Below are positions 1 to 7,275 of a stretch of 16,569 nucleotides of DNA, in pieces; the stretch's first letter is position 1; the number at the start of each line of letters is the position of its first letter. The stretch spans positions 1 to 16,569 of the forward strand of contig JBKPDY010000128.1 of the NCBI GenBank assembly GCA_046728155.1, read 5' to 3'. Made by a program: the position numbers and the translations under genes. This stretch comes from CAWDLX01 sp046728155. GTDB taxonomy: Bacteria > Actinomycetota > Actinomycetes > Mycobacteriales > Micromonosporaceae. Under the pieces are notes generated by a model. It was not told where the DNA came from and did no database searches. It was given only the letters and a program-made list of their open reading frames with translations.

Positions 1-224
1 TCGCAGGTCAGTGCAATGGCGACCTGGCCCGGCTCATCCTCGATATTCCATTCGCGAAAGGTTTCCTTGGGTCATCGCTGAGCCTGTCCGATAGGACCAG
101 GTGTGGGGCTCCGGTGGCGACGGGCATCGGAGGCCGGCGCCACCACCGGAGGCGGAAGCCACGATCGCGGGGGATGCCGCCGGCCGGTATCGGACCTACG
201 GTGCGGCTTTCTGTTGTGGACATG
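1..224. other. Left-edge stretch without a recognised gene
   Basis: I find no reading frame here with recognisable protein features. Open frames exist on both strands but are rich in Arg, Pro and Ser, as expected of random high-GC sequence. The only item noted is GAGCCTGTCCGATAGG at 80-95, which resembles a motif at 1800-1814. The window edge could cut a gene, but the frames entering from base 1 show no family signature. Confidence 0.5.
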
Positions 225-256
225 AAAAAGGCCCCCGCCGAAGCGAGGGCCTTTTG
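225..256 (-). terminator. Strong hairpin terminator, probably bidirectional
   Basis: AAAAGGCCC (226-234) pairs perfectly with GGGCCTTTT (247-255). After one C-A mismatch the stem continues as CGC/GCG (236-238 with 243-245), closed by a CGAA tetraloop. Read on the minus strand the stem is followed by five T residues, a standard intrinsic terminator, and it lies 35 bases past the stop of the small minus-strand frame at 291-476. On the plus strand it ends in TTTT, so it can work both ways. Confidence 0.8.
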
Positions 257-290
257 ATGTGGATGGACGAGCCGGTGGTCATCCGTTCGG

Positions 291-476
291 CTACCGTGCC
301 GAGATGTCGTCCATGGTGAGCGGTGGCAGTTCGCCGTAGCCACGCAGTCTGTATCGGATCCAGCGTGGCTGCGAAGGGTCGTCCCGGACATAGATGCCCT
401 TTGCCGCCATCTCGTCGAGGATCTCCTCGTCTACGGCCCAGCGCTCAGCCAGGGTCCACGGTCGGTCGCTCGTCAT
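291..476 (-). CDS. Small hypothetical protein, 61 aa
   Basis: This is an acidic, Trp-rich small protein beginning MTSDRPWTLAERW and ending TMDDISAR. I do not recognise the family. In favour of a real gene: balanced composition unlike the Arg/Pro-rich shadow frames around it, and a strong terminator 35 bases after the stop. Against: a GGGAGG sequence lies about 15 bases before the ATG, too far for a good ribosome binding site. An upstream minus-strand frame (445-624) overlaps its start by about 30 bases, so it could be translationally coupled or the remains of one damaged gene. No function can be assigned. Confidence 0.4.
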   Translation of the reverse strand: MTSDRPWTLAERWAVDEEILDEMAAKGIYVRDDPSQPRWIRYRLRGYGELPPLTMDDISAR

Positions 477-624
477 GTAGGTCGTTGTCCGTCCTCCCGG
501 TGGCCAGCGCCACGAGTCGGGTCAGGTGCGACGCGAGCAACGCGCCGCCGTCGATGTCGATGGTGGTCTCGGCCACCACCTCGTCGGAGATGGCCCGATC
601 GGGGAGACCCCCGCACCGTGGCAC
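445..624 (-). pseudogene. Possible truncated reading frame, C-terminal remnant
   Basis: A 59-codon minus-strand frame from GTG 624 to TGA 447-445 contains the protein-like stretch DEVVAETTIDIDGGALLASH and then LTRLVALATGR. It uses GC-rich third positions and overlaps the next frame (start 476). Its upstream end runs antisense into the DUF222 remnant that begins near 600, which suggests an older gene cut by that element. I do not recognise it. It may equally be a chance open frame. Confidence 0.22.
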
Positions 625-1720
625 AACTACGAGCCGACGCCTACCTCGACCTGCTGACCGGCATCGCGTTTCGCGCCCAACCCAACTGCGACCCGGTCAC
701 CATCGCCGCCGCCGCCGAGCTCGCCGCATCGCCCGCCACCCGCGCCGGCGATACGGCCCTGCGCCGCCGGAACGGCGGCGACGATGCGGCCGGCCGGGAC
801 CCGAATGGTGGCGACCCGCGCGGCGATGACGCCCACGACCGAGGCGGGGACGGCGACACCCACGTGGCGGAGCGATCGGTTCGTCCCCGCCGACGCGGGC
901 ACGATGCCGACTCCGACTCCGAGCAGGCTCCGATCGGCTGGGCCGACCTGACCCCCAGCCTCAACGACCTCGGCCTGACCGACCAGCTCCGGCCCACCCA
1001 GGCCGGGCCAACCGGAGCCTGCTGGGCGTCGGGGTCGGCCGGAGCGGGGTCGGTGTACTCGCCGGGGGATCCGCGCCGCGACCCGCCGCCCGACGGGCGG
1101 GTCTGCTCCTGCGGTGGGTTGCGCCCGGGCGACCGGCGCGGCGTGATCACCCTGACCATGCAGCTGAGCACCCTGCTCGGCCTCACCAACGACCCCGCCG
1201 TGTTGGACGGGTGGGGGGCCGGTCATCGCCGACATCGCCCGCCAGGTCGCCCTGGACCGCGTCGCCAACCCGAGCTGGCAGTTCGCCGTCACCGACACAG
1301 CACGGCCGGCTGCTGCACCACGGCCACACCCGCCGCCGACCCGCCGCCGCGGACCTGCGCCACACCCGGCTGCGGGACCGGGCCTGCCGGGCGGTGGGCT
1401 GCCGCCGCCCCGCAACCCAATGCCGGACCGACCACCGATATCCCTGGTCCCGCGGCGGACCCACCACCCGGGACAACCTCGACTCGCTGTGCGGGCATCA
1501 CAACCGGCTCAAACACGCCAAGAACCTCAAACTACGTCACCTTGGTCACGGCGCCTACGAATGGCAAGCCCCCAACGGCCGCCGGTACACGGTGCCCGCC
1601 GACCACACCGGCCTCCTCACCGTCGACGAACCCGAACCACCGCCCCGAGATAGTCCACAGTGGACGCGGCGGGCAGCGCCTGGGCCGGTGGGCAGCCTGG
1701 TTGATATGTACGCCGATTGA
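600..1720 (+). pseudogene. DUF222/HNH endonuclease (REP13E12 type), truncated and frameshifted
   Basis: This is the remains of a DUF222 plus HNH nuclease gene, a family multiplied in actinobacteria. The DUF222 part is in one frame (DPRTVAQLRADAYLDLL from about 607, and VITLTMQLSTLLGLTNDPAV before 1200). The next segment (PVIADIARQVALDRVANPSW) is shifted by +1 after a run of six G at 1213-1218. The HNH part is shifted by a further +1 near 1295-1305: HGRLLHHGHTRRRP, then CRAVGCRRPATQCRTDH and NLDSLCGHHNRLKH. The HNH cysteines and histidines are all present, so decay is recent or the shifts are sequencing errors. The family's N-terminal region before DPRT is missing. A low-complexity Asp/Gly/Arg-rich linker fills about 744-960. 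The frame ends at TGA 1718-1720. Confidence 0.8.
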
Positions 1721-1851
1721 TCTTGCTCAACCGGCCTGGCTCTGCGAGCACCACGTCGAGGCTCTCGCATCGGCCGGGCGAGGCGTCGTGAACGTGTCGG
1801 AGCCTGTCGGTAGGTTGGTCTTCGGCGGCGACATCGATGGGAGGCACGAGG

Positions 1852-2664
1852 ATGGTGGACGTGTTCGAGGATGCGCTGGCGGCGACCGAGCGAGCTGTCG
1901 AGGCCGCGTTGAGGACTGCCGCGACGGCGACCAGGGATTTGCGAAAGGCGCGCGCAGGCGCGAGGAACGGCCAGCTGCGGGATCTGCGCCGGGCGTTGGC
2001 GGCCGCGGAAACCGCCGCCGCGAACTTGGCTGCCGAGGCCAGCCTGGCGCGGTCTGGATTCGACATCGACGAGCAGGACTACCTCGCCTCGGGCGGGTAC
2101 GCCAAGGAGTTGATGGCCGCCGCGACCTCCGCCGGCGTCGCGATGTTCGAAGAGGATGAGCGCCTCCTGTGCTATCCGTCCCTTGTCCGAGTGTTCCCAG
2201 CCGACGCCGCCGTCGAGATCGACCGCGTTCGTGAACGGAGACTGCGCCCGTCCGTGCTGGTCGGCTTGCTTGCGGCCGCGCAGGACCGGGCACCGCGGTT
2301 CAAGGCGGAGGCTTTCCTGGACAGCATCCGAGGAGCGTACGAGTTCGTGATTGCACGGGAGCGCAAGAAGCCAGACGCCGTGGTACGCCTCGTCGACATC
2401 TGGTCGGCGCTCACACTGTTGCCCGGGCAGGGGCGCGACTACACCAAGCAGGAGTTCGCACGTGATCTTTATCTGCTCGACCAGAGCGGGGTCACAACAA
2501 CCGGGCGCAGCCCACGGGTGCTGCGTTGGTCGGCGAGTACCGGGACGAAGGGCTCGGGGGTGTTGACCACGGTGGCCCGCTCCGGCCAGCAGCAACGTTA
2601 CTGGGGCGTATCGTTCACGCTCGGCGACTCCGCCGCGTCACATGTTGCCGGAGCTGGACAGTGA
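1852..2664 (+). CDS. Unknown protein, first gene of the BrxD-like operon (270 aa)
   Basis: I do not recognise this protein's family. ATG 1852 is preferred over the in-frame ATG 1837 because GGAGG lies 7 bases before it. Residues about 5-75 are Ala/Arg/Glu-rich with heptad-like spacing, probably a helical or coiled-coil segment. The middle (about 90-165) is a mixed alpha/beta region. The C-terminal part contains YTKQEFARDLYLLDQSGV followed by a basic Arg/Ser/Thr stretch and RYWGVSF, which could be a winged-helix-like fold. That is inference from pattern only. There is no signal peptide or membrane segment. Its TGA overlaps the GTG of the next gene (GTGA), and that gene in turn overlaps the BrxD-like ATPase gene, so the three are almost certainly co-translated and work together. 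Confidence 0.8.
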   Translation: MVDVFEDALAATERAVEAALRTAATATRDLRKARAGARNGQLRDLRRALAAAETAAANLAAEASLARSGFDIDEQDYLASGGYAKELMAAATSAGVAMFEEDERLLCYPSLVRVFPADAAVEIDRVRERRLRPSVLVGLLAAAQDRAPRFKAEAFLDSIRGAYEFVIARERKKPDAVVRLVDIWSALTLLPGQGRDYTKQEFARDLYLLDQSGVTTTGRSPRVLRWSASTGTKGSGVLTTVARSGQQQRYWGVSFTLGDSAASHVAGAGQ

Positions 2665-3734
2665 CCGTACCCAGCCCCAGGGCCGCGCTTCCGGGCGGCG
2701 GCGCACCCATGGAGACCGCGGACTACCTGGCGTTCCTTGAGACCGAGTACCTCGTCGGCTATGTGAGCCGGGGCGGGTCCGCGGTCAAGCTGCTGGTCAC
2801 CGGCGACGACTCCGTCGCGCGCGATCTCGCCGAGGGCTTGGCCGCGTTGGGCGGAGCGGAGGAGTATCTCCATGTCGCCGTCGATGCCGCAGCTACTCGG
2901 GTGCACATGGTCGACCAGGTATTCGCGGCCGTCGCTCGGCAGGTGGACTGGGTCGCGCTTGCCGAGTTGATTGTGCGTCGGGCGTACGATCGGGCGGGGT
3001 TCCCGCCGCCGGACAAAAACGAAGTCGGAGGGTTCGACAGCCTGCCGCAGGACGGTGATGGCGACGCTGGCCGCACGCCCGAGCTCTCGGTCGCTGCGGT
3101 CGCCGCATATCACGAGGTCGATGCGACAGAGCTGTACCGGAGCGTGCGTCGCACGCTCGAACGCGCCGTTCTCGATGACGTAGCTCTCAGCCACGAATTT
3201 CGGGTGGCCATGTTCCGCCTCTGCCAGGAACCGTTAGGTCGTGGCGATGTGACTCCGGCCGAACGCGAGGCCGTGCTCGGATGGCTGCGTGGGGAGAAGA
3301 TACCGGCGGCCCAGTTGCGCAAGGTCGGCCTGTTCACAAAGGTGGCCAGACACAACGCCCGCCCTCTGCTCGTCTCACTAAGCCGGTGGGTGCGCCGAAC
3401 GGGGCGGTCCGGCCTGGTGTTGCAGATCGATCTTGAGCGGTTGGCGATCGCCCGCCGCCCTCCGGCGGGACTGCGGGATGGGCACTACTACTCGAAAGCG
3501 GCCGCGCTCGACGCTTACGAGGTGCTCCGGCAGCTCATTGACGCTACAGATGAGCTGGAAGGGCTCCTCCTGACCGTCCTCATGCCGCCCGATCTCGTCA
3601 CGGACGAGGTCCGTGGGCTGCCCGCGTACGCCGCACTGCAGCTGCGCGTCGCTGACGAGGTCCGCGATCGGCGCCGTCCCAACCCGTACGCCGCCTTGAT
3701 GCGGTTGGGTGTCCGATTGGAGGCAGTCCGATGA
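2661..3734 (+). CDS. BrxC/BrxD-like protein lacking Walker A, probable pseudo-ATPase (357 aa)
   Basis: The start EYLVGYVSRGGSAVKLLVTG resembles the entry to the P-loop in DUF2791/BrxC-BrxD proteins, where a Tyr-rich helix and GGS-x-hydrophobic-K strand lead into GxxGSGKT. Here the strand is followed by DDSVARDLAEGL, with no GKS/T, so ATP binding through a Walker A lysine is unlikely. The rest is helical with many Leu/Arg, including a possible DNA- or protein-binding C-terminal region. GTG 2661 overlaps the previous stop (GTGA) and is chosen for coupling. ATG 2709 (METADYLAFLE) is the alternative and would give 341 aa. Its own stop overlaps the next start (ATGA). A degenerate partner of the adjacent ATPase is the most economical reading. 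Family assignment is inference from motif layout. Confidence 0.7.
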   Translation: MTVPSPRAALPGGGAPMETADYLAFLETEYLVGYVSRGGSAVKLLVTGDDSVARDLAEGLAALGGAEEYLHVAVDAAATRVHMVDQVFAAVARQVDWVALAELIVRRAYDRAGFPPPDKNEVGGFDSLPQDGDGDAGRTPELSVAAVAAYHEVDATELYRSVRRTLERAVLDDVALSHEFRVAMFRLCQEPLGRGDVTPAEREAVLGWLRGEKIPAAQLRKVGLFTKVARHNARPLLVSLSRWVRRTGRSGLVLQIDLERLAIARRPPAGLRDGHYYSKAAALDAYEVLRQLIDATDELEGLLLTVLMPPDLVTDEVRGLPAYAALQLRVADEVRDRRRPNPYAALMRLGVRLEAVR

Positions 3735-4993
3735 CCGTGTCGGTGATGACCGATCCCGGCGTGGCAATTCGCCGGGCTATCGAAGCGTTGCGGTCGGGCG
3801 TCCCCAGCCGGGACGCGGTGAAAGTGCTCGGGAGCGGCCAATCCGGCATCGAAGACCGGTTCGCGGCGCTGCGTGACTCCGCGTCTACCGGTACCGCGGG
3901 TGGATTGCTGATCGGTGGTGGCTTCGGCTCCGGCAAGAGCCATCTACTGGAGCATCTTGCACAGCTGGCACTCGACGATGGCTTCGTCGTCAGCCGGGTA
4001 GTGATCAGCAAGGAGACACCGTTCTATGACCCGGTGAAGGTGTTCCGGGCGGCTGCCGACACGGCCTTGGTCGCGGGCAGTGCGGGACCGGCTATCGCGG
4101 AGACAGCCGAGGAGATCGATCTGGAGAGTCGCGGGTACGTCGATCTGCTGCGCTGGGCTGGCTCACCCGCAGCCGACCTGAACGAGCGGTTCCCCGCAAC
4201 GCTCGCCTTGTACGCGCAGCTCAGGGATCGCGACACCGAATTCGCCGACGCCATAGTGCGGTTCTGGGCCGGCGATCCGATCGGCGTCGCCGAGCTTCGG
4301 CGACGGCTCAGGGACATGGGCGAGGCGGCGGTGACGCTGTCGCCGGTATCGGCCCGCGACCTGGCCCGGCAGCGGTTGCGTTTCGCCGCGCGGCTGTTTG
4401 CCGCCGCCGGTCGTGCCGGTTGGGTCGTACTCTTCGACGAGGTGGAGTTGATCGGGCGATATTCGCTACAGCAACGTGCGAAGTCCTACGCCGAGGTCAC
4501 CCGCTGGATGAGAGGCGAGCACGGGGCGGCGGGCCTGCCCATCGCGGCCGTGTTGGCGATGACTGACGACTTCGAGGCCGCCGTCATCACCGGCAAGGAC
4601 GACCGAACGCAGGTGCCGGCGAAGCTACGAGGGAAGGAGACGCCCGAGGCAGCCGAGCTGGCCGTCCGCGCCGAGGCGGGGATGCGCATCATCGACCGCG
4701 ATATGACCCTGTTGACTCCACCAGACGGTGCCGAGCTGAATCAGGCTTACACGCGTTTGAAGGACTTACATGGCGCGGCATTCGGTTGGGAACCGCCGGA
4801 TGTAGCTGGCTTGGAGCGGCTTGGGGCTACCCGGATGCGTCAGTACGTTCGGGCCTGGATCAACGAATGGGATCTTGTGCGGCTCGATCCGCAGTTCCAG
4901 CCCGACACGATGGCCGTTGAATTGACGTCGGACTACACCGAGGACATTGCCCTGGAGACAGATAGCACAACCGGGGAGGTCGCGGATCGCTAA
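3731..4993 (+). CDS. BREX-type P-loop ATPase, BrxC/BrxD (DUF2791) family, 420 aa
   Basis: A cytoplasmic AAA-like ATPase. The Walker A motif GGGFGSGKSHLL lies at about 62-73 (Lys69). Walker B is WVVLFDEVELIGRYS at about 231-245 (Asp236, Glu237). The DEVE-(L/I)-RYS layout after a long helical insert, and the following AAVLAMTDDFEAA strand, fit the DUF2791/BrxD family, whose members are about 420-440 aa and occur in type 2 BREX. In such loci they sit beside a helicase and the PglX/PglZ core. None of these is found here. ATG 3731 overlaps the stop of the preceding gene (ATGA). The role is probably anti-phage or other DNA surveillance, inferred from the family only. AAAGGAGG follows 13 bases after the stop, hinting at a lost or replaced downstream gene. 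Confidence 0.82.
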   Translation: MTVSVMTDPGVAIRRAIEALRSGVPSRDAVKVLGSGQSGIEDRFAALRDSASTGTAGGLLIGGGFGSGKSHLLEHLAQLALDDGFVVSRVVISKETPFYDPVKVFRAAADTALVAGSAGPAIAETAEEIDLESRGYVDLLRWAGSPAADLNERFPATLALYAQLRDRDTEFADAIVRFWAGDPIGVAELRRRLRDMGEAAVTLSPVSARDLARQRLRFAARLFAAAGRAGWVVLFDEVELIGRYSLQQRAKSYAEVTRWMRGEHGAAGLPIAAVLAMTDDFEAAVITGKDDRTQVPAKLRGKETPEAAELAVRAEAGMRIIDRDMTLLTPPDGAELNQAYTRLKDLHGAAFGWEPPDVAGLERLGATRMRQYVRAWINEWDLVRLDPQFQPDTMAVELTSDYTEDIALETDSTTGEVADR

Positions 4994-5014
4994 GCCCTGA
5001 CCCACGAAAGGAGG

Positions 5015-5437
5015 TCATGGCCCGTCACGGCCGCGCCAGGCATGTGGTGGTGGCTCCGGCAGCGCGATCGACGCGCCAGCCAGTTCCGACGCCGCCGCGA
5101 TCGGCGATTCTTCAACTATCTTACATACGTCGAATCCCACCTGACGACGGGCGATCTTGTCCTCGACAGCGCGTCCCACCATTTCCGACAAACGCCCGCG
5201 ATTCCGGCCACGACGCCCCGTCGCCTGAGAGTTTCTGTGGACAGGATTGGAGCTACGTCGTGTCGTGGCCCCTACAAGGGCGCAAATATGACGTGGGTCC
5301 CCGGGCGACTTGTCCGCGACCACAGATCCGGCCACGCCGTGTTCGACCGGCGCGTCTGGAACGGTGGCAGTTCCCTGCGTCCGCGGGTTCCGGGCGCGAT
5401 ACTCGCGGCCAACGTATCCGAGCCAGACGTCGATCAT
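5015..5437 (-). CDS. Doubtful hypothetical protein, 140 aa
   Basis: This is a possible third gene after selA and the rhodanese: ATG 5437 lies 8 bases after GGGTGGAG and 53 bases past the rhodanese stop. The protein begins MIDVWLGYVGREYRARN and has a plausible C-terminal half (MVGRAVEDKIARRQVGFDV, then KIVEESPIAAASELAGAS). The middle is Arg/Ser-rich and looks non-coding, and I recognise no family. Two plus-strand frames cover the same DNA, one (ATG 5017) with AAAGGAGG only 2 bases before its start; neither looks like a protein. The stretch 4994-5490 may be decayed DNA between the defence-like operon and the sel locus. Confidence 0.28.
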   Translation of the reverse strand: MIDVWLGYVGREYRARNPRTQGTATVPDAPVEHGVAGSVVADKSPGDPRHICALVGATTRRSSNPVHRNSQATGRRGRNRGRLSEMVGRAVEDKIARRQVGFDVCKIVEESPIAAASELAGASIALPEPPPHAWRGRDGP

Positions 5438-5490
5438 TGGCAGCACTCCACCCGGCGCGACAGGTGTGTTACCGACGCAAGACGGCGCGG

Positions 5491-5901
5491 TCAGGCGGGG
5501 TACAGGCGGGGGAGCGTGGGTTCTGGGGAATGCAGCACTGGCAGGCCCGCCGATCGCCGGGCGCGGAAACCGTCGATCATGTCGGTCGCCCGGCGCAGAC
5601 CCAGCGCCTGCGGTGACGCGGCAGCCAACGACGACGAGTAGCCGTCGTCGCAGCAAATGATCCAGCGCACGTTGTGGTCGACGGCTTCGCGGATCCGGGC
5701 CGGGCTCGCCGGGTCACAGCGCCATTCCAATTGGACCCGCTCGATCACGATCGCGCCGGGGATCTCGCCGTCGGCCCGCCGTTGGAACTCCGGCCGGATG
5801 TCGACGAGTACCGCCCCGGCCCGCATCTCGGTCGCGACCTCATGCGGTGTCAGCCTCTGAAGGTTCGCGCGGGCCTGCCGCAACATCTCGTCAATTGTCA
5901 C
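5491..5901 (-). CDS. Rhodanese-like sulfurtransferase linked to selA (136 aa)
   Basis: A single-domain rhodanese, presumably cytoplasmic. LVDIRPEFQRRADGEIPGA (about 32-50) and the LEW-x-CDP segment are typical of actinobacterial members. The active-site loop is CDDGYSS at about 84-90 with Cys84 as the persulfide (or perselenide) carrier, preceded by a second Cys83. Position 89 of the loop is Ser where many rhodaneses have Arg or Lys. The GTG start overlaps the selA stop by four bases (GTGA), so it is translated from the selA mRNA. Known chemistry of the family is transfer of sulfane sulfur. Rhodaneses can also carry selenium as perselenide, so a role in supplying selenide to SelD is a reasonable inference from context. 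It could alternatively serve sulfuration of the formate dehydrogenase cofactor. Confidence 0.9.
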   Translation of the reverse strand: MTIDEMLRQARANLQRLTPHEVATEMRAGAVLVDIRPEFQRRADGEIPGAIVIERVQLEWRCDPASPARIREAVDHNVRWIICCDDGYSSSLAAASPQALGLRRATDMIDGFRARRSAGLPVLHSPEPTLPRLYPA

Positions 5902-7241
5902 GTGGCCGCCTGCCCGGCAGCAGCGATCACGGCCGCGACAATCGCGTCATCGTCCTGCGGGGCAACGGTTCGCAGGTCGAGGAGGTATCGCCCGTCCTCG
6001 CTGCGTCCGACGACCGGCGGCTGGCCCGTGCGCAGCGCCGCCGCGAGGCCGACTGGCAACGCCACCGCCGCGCTGGACAACGAAACTCCGGGAGCACCGC
6101 CGCCGCCGACGACCGCGACCGACGCGACCGGCTCGGCATCAACGCCCGCATCGCGCAGCAGCCGGGCGATCTGCCGAGCCCGAAAATGCAATGCGGTCGA
6201 CCGCTCCTCGATGGCGGCCCGGACCGGCGGCGTCGGGCCCGTGAGCGTCGCCTCCAACGCCGCCAAGGTCAGCTTGTCGACGCGTACCGCGCGGGCGGCC
6301 GGATGCCTGCGCAGGCGCTCGACCAGATCAGCCCGACCCAGCAGCAAACCTGCCTGCGGCCCGCCCAACAGCTTGTCCGCGCTTGCGGTGACGAGGTCGG
6401 CGCCACTGCCGAGGACGGTGGCGGCATCTGGCTCGTCGGACAGCAAGGGGTGCGGCGCGAGGAGCCCGGAGCCGATGTCGACGACGACCGGCGGCCCGAG
6501 CGTGGCGAGGTCCGCGACGGCGACCGCGGCCGTAAAGCCGGAGATGACAAAGTTCGACGGGTGCACCTTCAGGATGAAGGCGGTCCGCGGGCCGATAGCG
6601 TCGGCGTAGTCACGTAGCGAGCTCCGATTGGTCGTACCGACCTCGCGGAGCCAGGCACCGCCGGACGTGAGCAGGTCCGGGATGCGGAAACCGTCGCCGA
6701 TCTCAACCAGTTCGCCTCGGCTCACGATGATCTCCCGGTCTCTCGCGAGGGCGAGTGCGCACAGGAGCAGAGCGCCGGCGTTGTTGTTCACGATATGTAC
6801 GCCCTCGGCGGCGGGCACCGCCGCGGCGAGCGCGTCGAGTGCGCCCCGGCCGCGTCGGGCGCGTTGGCCCGTGGCCAAGTCGAACTCGACGTCCGTCGCA
6901 TCGGCGGCTATGGCGAGGGCGTCGCGTGCCGCCGCGGAGAGCGGAGCGCGCCCCAGGTTGGTGTGGATGATCACGCCGGTTGCGTTGACGACACGGTGAA
7001 GCGTGGTCGCATGCGCGGGCAGAGCCGCGATTGTTGCGTCGATGATCTCGTCCACCGCGATCTCACCACGGCGAGCCTGGTGCTGCGTGGAGGTGACGAC
7101 CTCCTTCACCCGGAGTCGGCCGAGTCGGACGATGGCCGCGGCAAGTTCGGGCGTGGCGAGGAGAACGTCGGTCGCCGGAATGCGCCGCCGTTGGTCGCTG
7201 TCGTCTGACAACGAGCCGTTGCCCCCTGACAATGGACGCAT
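5898..7241 (-). CDS. selA: L-seryl-tRNA(Sec) selenium transferase
   Basis: A PLP enzyme that converts Ser-tRNA(Sec) to Sec-tRNA(Sec) with selenophosphate; family members assemble as decamers. Seen: VVNATGVIIHTNLGRAPLS (about 84-102), HIVNNNAGALLL, VSRGELVEIGDGFRIPD, REVGTTNR, and the PLP-lysine motif SADKLLGGPQAG with Lys290 (E. coli Lys295). Length is 447 aa from ATG 7241, against 463 in E. coli. The start is uncertain: ATG 7241 has no clear Shine-Dalgarno, while TTG 7211 is preceded by GGGGG and gives 437 aa. The frame stays open far upstream to 7496, but that would run through selD and is rejected. The gene is divergent from selD and overlaps the rhodanese by four bases. Confidence in identity is very high; start is moderate. 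Confidence 0.96.
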   Translation of the reverse strand: MRPLSGGNGSLSDDSDQRRRIPATDVLLATPELAAAIVRLGRLRVKEVVTSTQHQARRGEIAVDEIIDATIAALPAHATTLHRVVNATGVIIHTNLGRAPLSAAARDALAIAADATDVEFDLATGQRARRGRGALDALAAAVPAAEGVHIVNNNAGALLLCALALARDREIIVSRGELVEIGDGFRIPDLLTSGGAWLREVGTTNRSSLRDYADAIGPRTAFILKVHPSNFVISGFTAAVAVADLATLGPPVVVDIGSGLLAPHPLLSDEPDAATVLGSGADLVTASADKLLGGPQAGLLLGRADLVERLRRHPAARAVRVDKLTLAALEATLTGPTPPVRAAIEERSTALHFRARQIARLLRDAGVDAEPVASVAVVGGGGAPGVSLSSAAVALPVGLAAALRTGQPPVVGRSEDGRYLLDLRTVAPQDDDAIVAAVIAAAGQAAT

Positions 7242-7275
7242 GGGTATGGCTGTCGGCACCCCCGATCGCGGCGCG
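7242..7275. promoter_or_regulatory. Divergent selA/selD control region
   Basis: Only a few dozen bases separate the two divergent genes. Candidate ATG codons of selA (7241-7239) and selD (7240-7242) even overlap, so promoters must lie within or across the opposite gene and one or both transcripts may be leaderless. A weak plus-strand match TTGCCC (7219-7224) with TATGGC (7244-7249, spacer 19) would suit a selD start at 7276. I see no clear operator repeat. Confidence 0.3.

Noticed and set aside
627..1415. 262-codon minus-strand frame opposite the DUF222 remnant
   Set aside because: Gly/Arg/Val-rich shadow of a GC-rich linker, with no recognisable domain.
5017..5616. 199-codon plus-strand frame after the BrxD-like gene
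   Set aside because: Arg/Pro/Ser-rich, overlaps the rhodanese antisense, and its GGAGG is only 2 bases from the ATG, too close for normal use.
7003..7275. Upstream extension of the selD frame, and the reciprocal extension of selA to 7496
   Set aside because: Each would run deep into the other gene; family N-termini align at the shorter starts.
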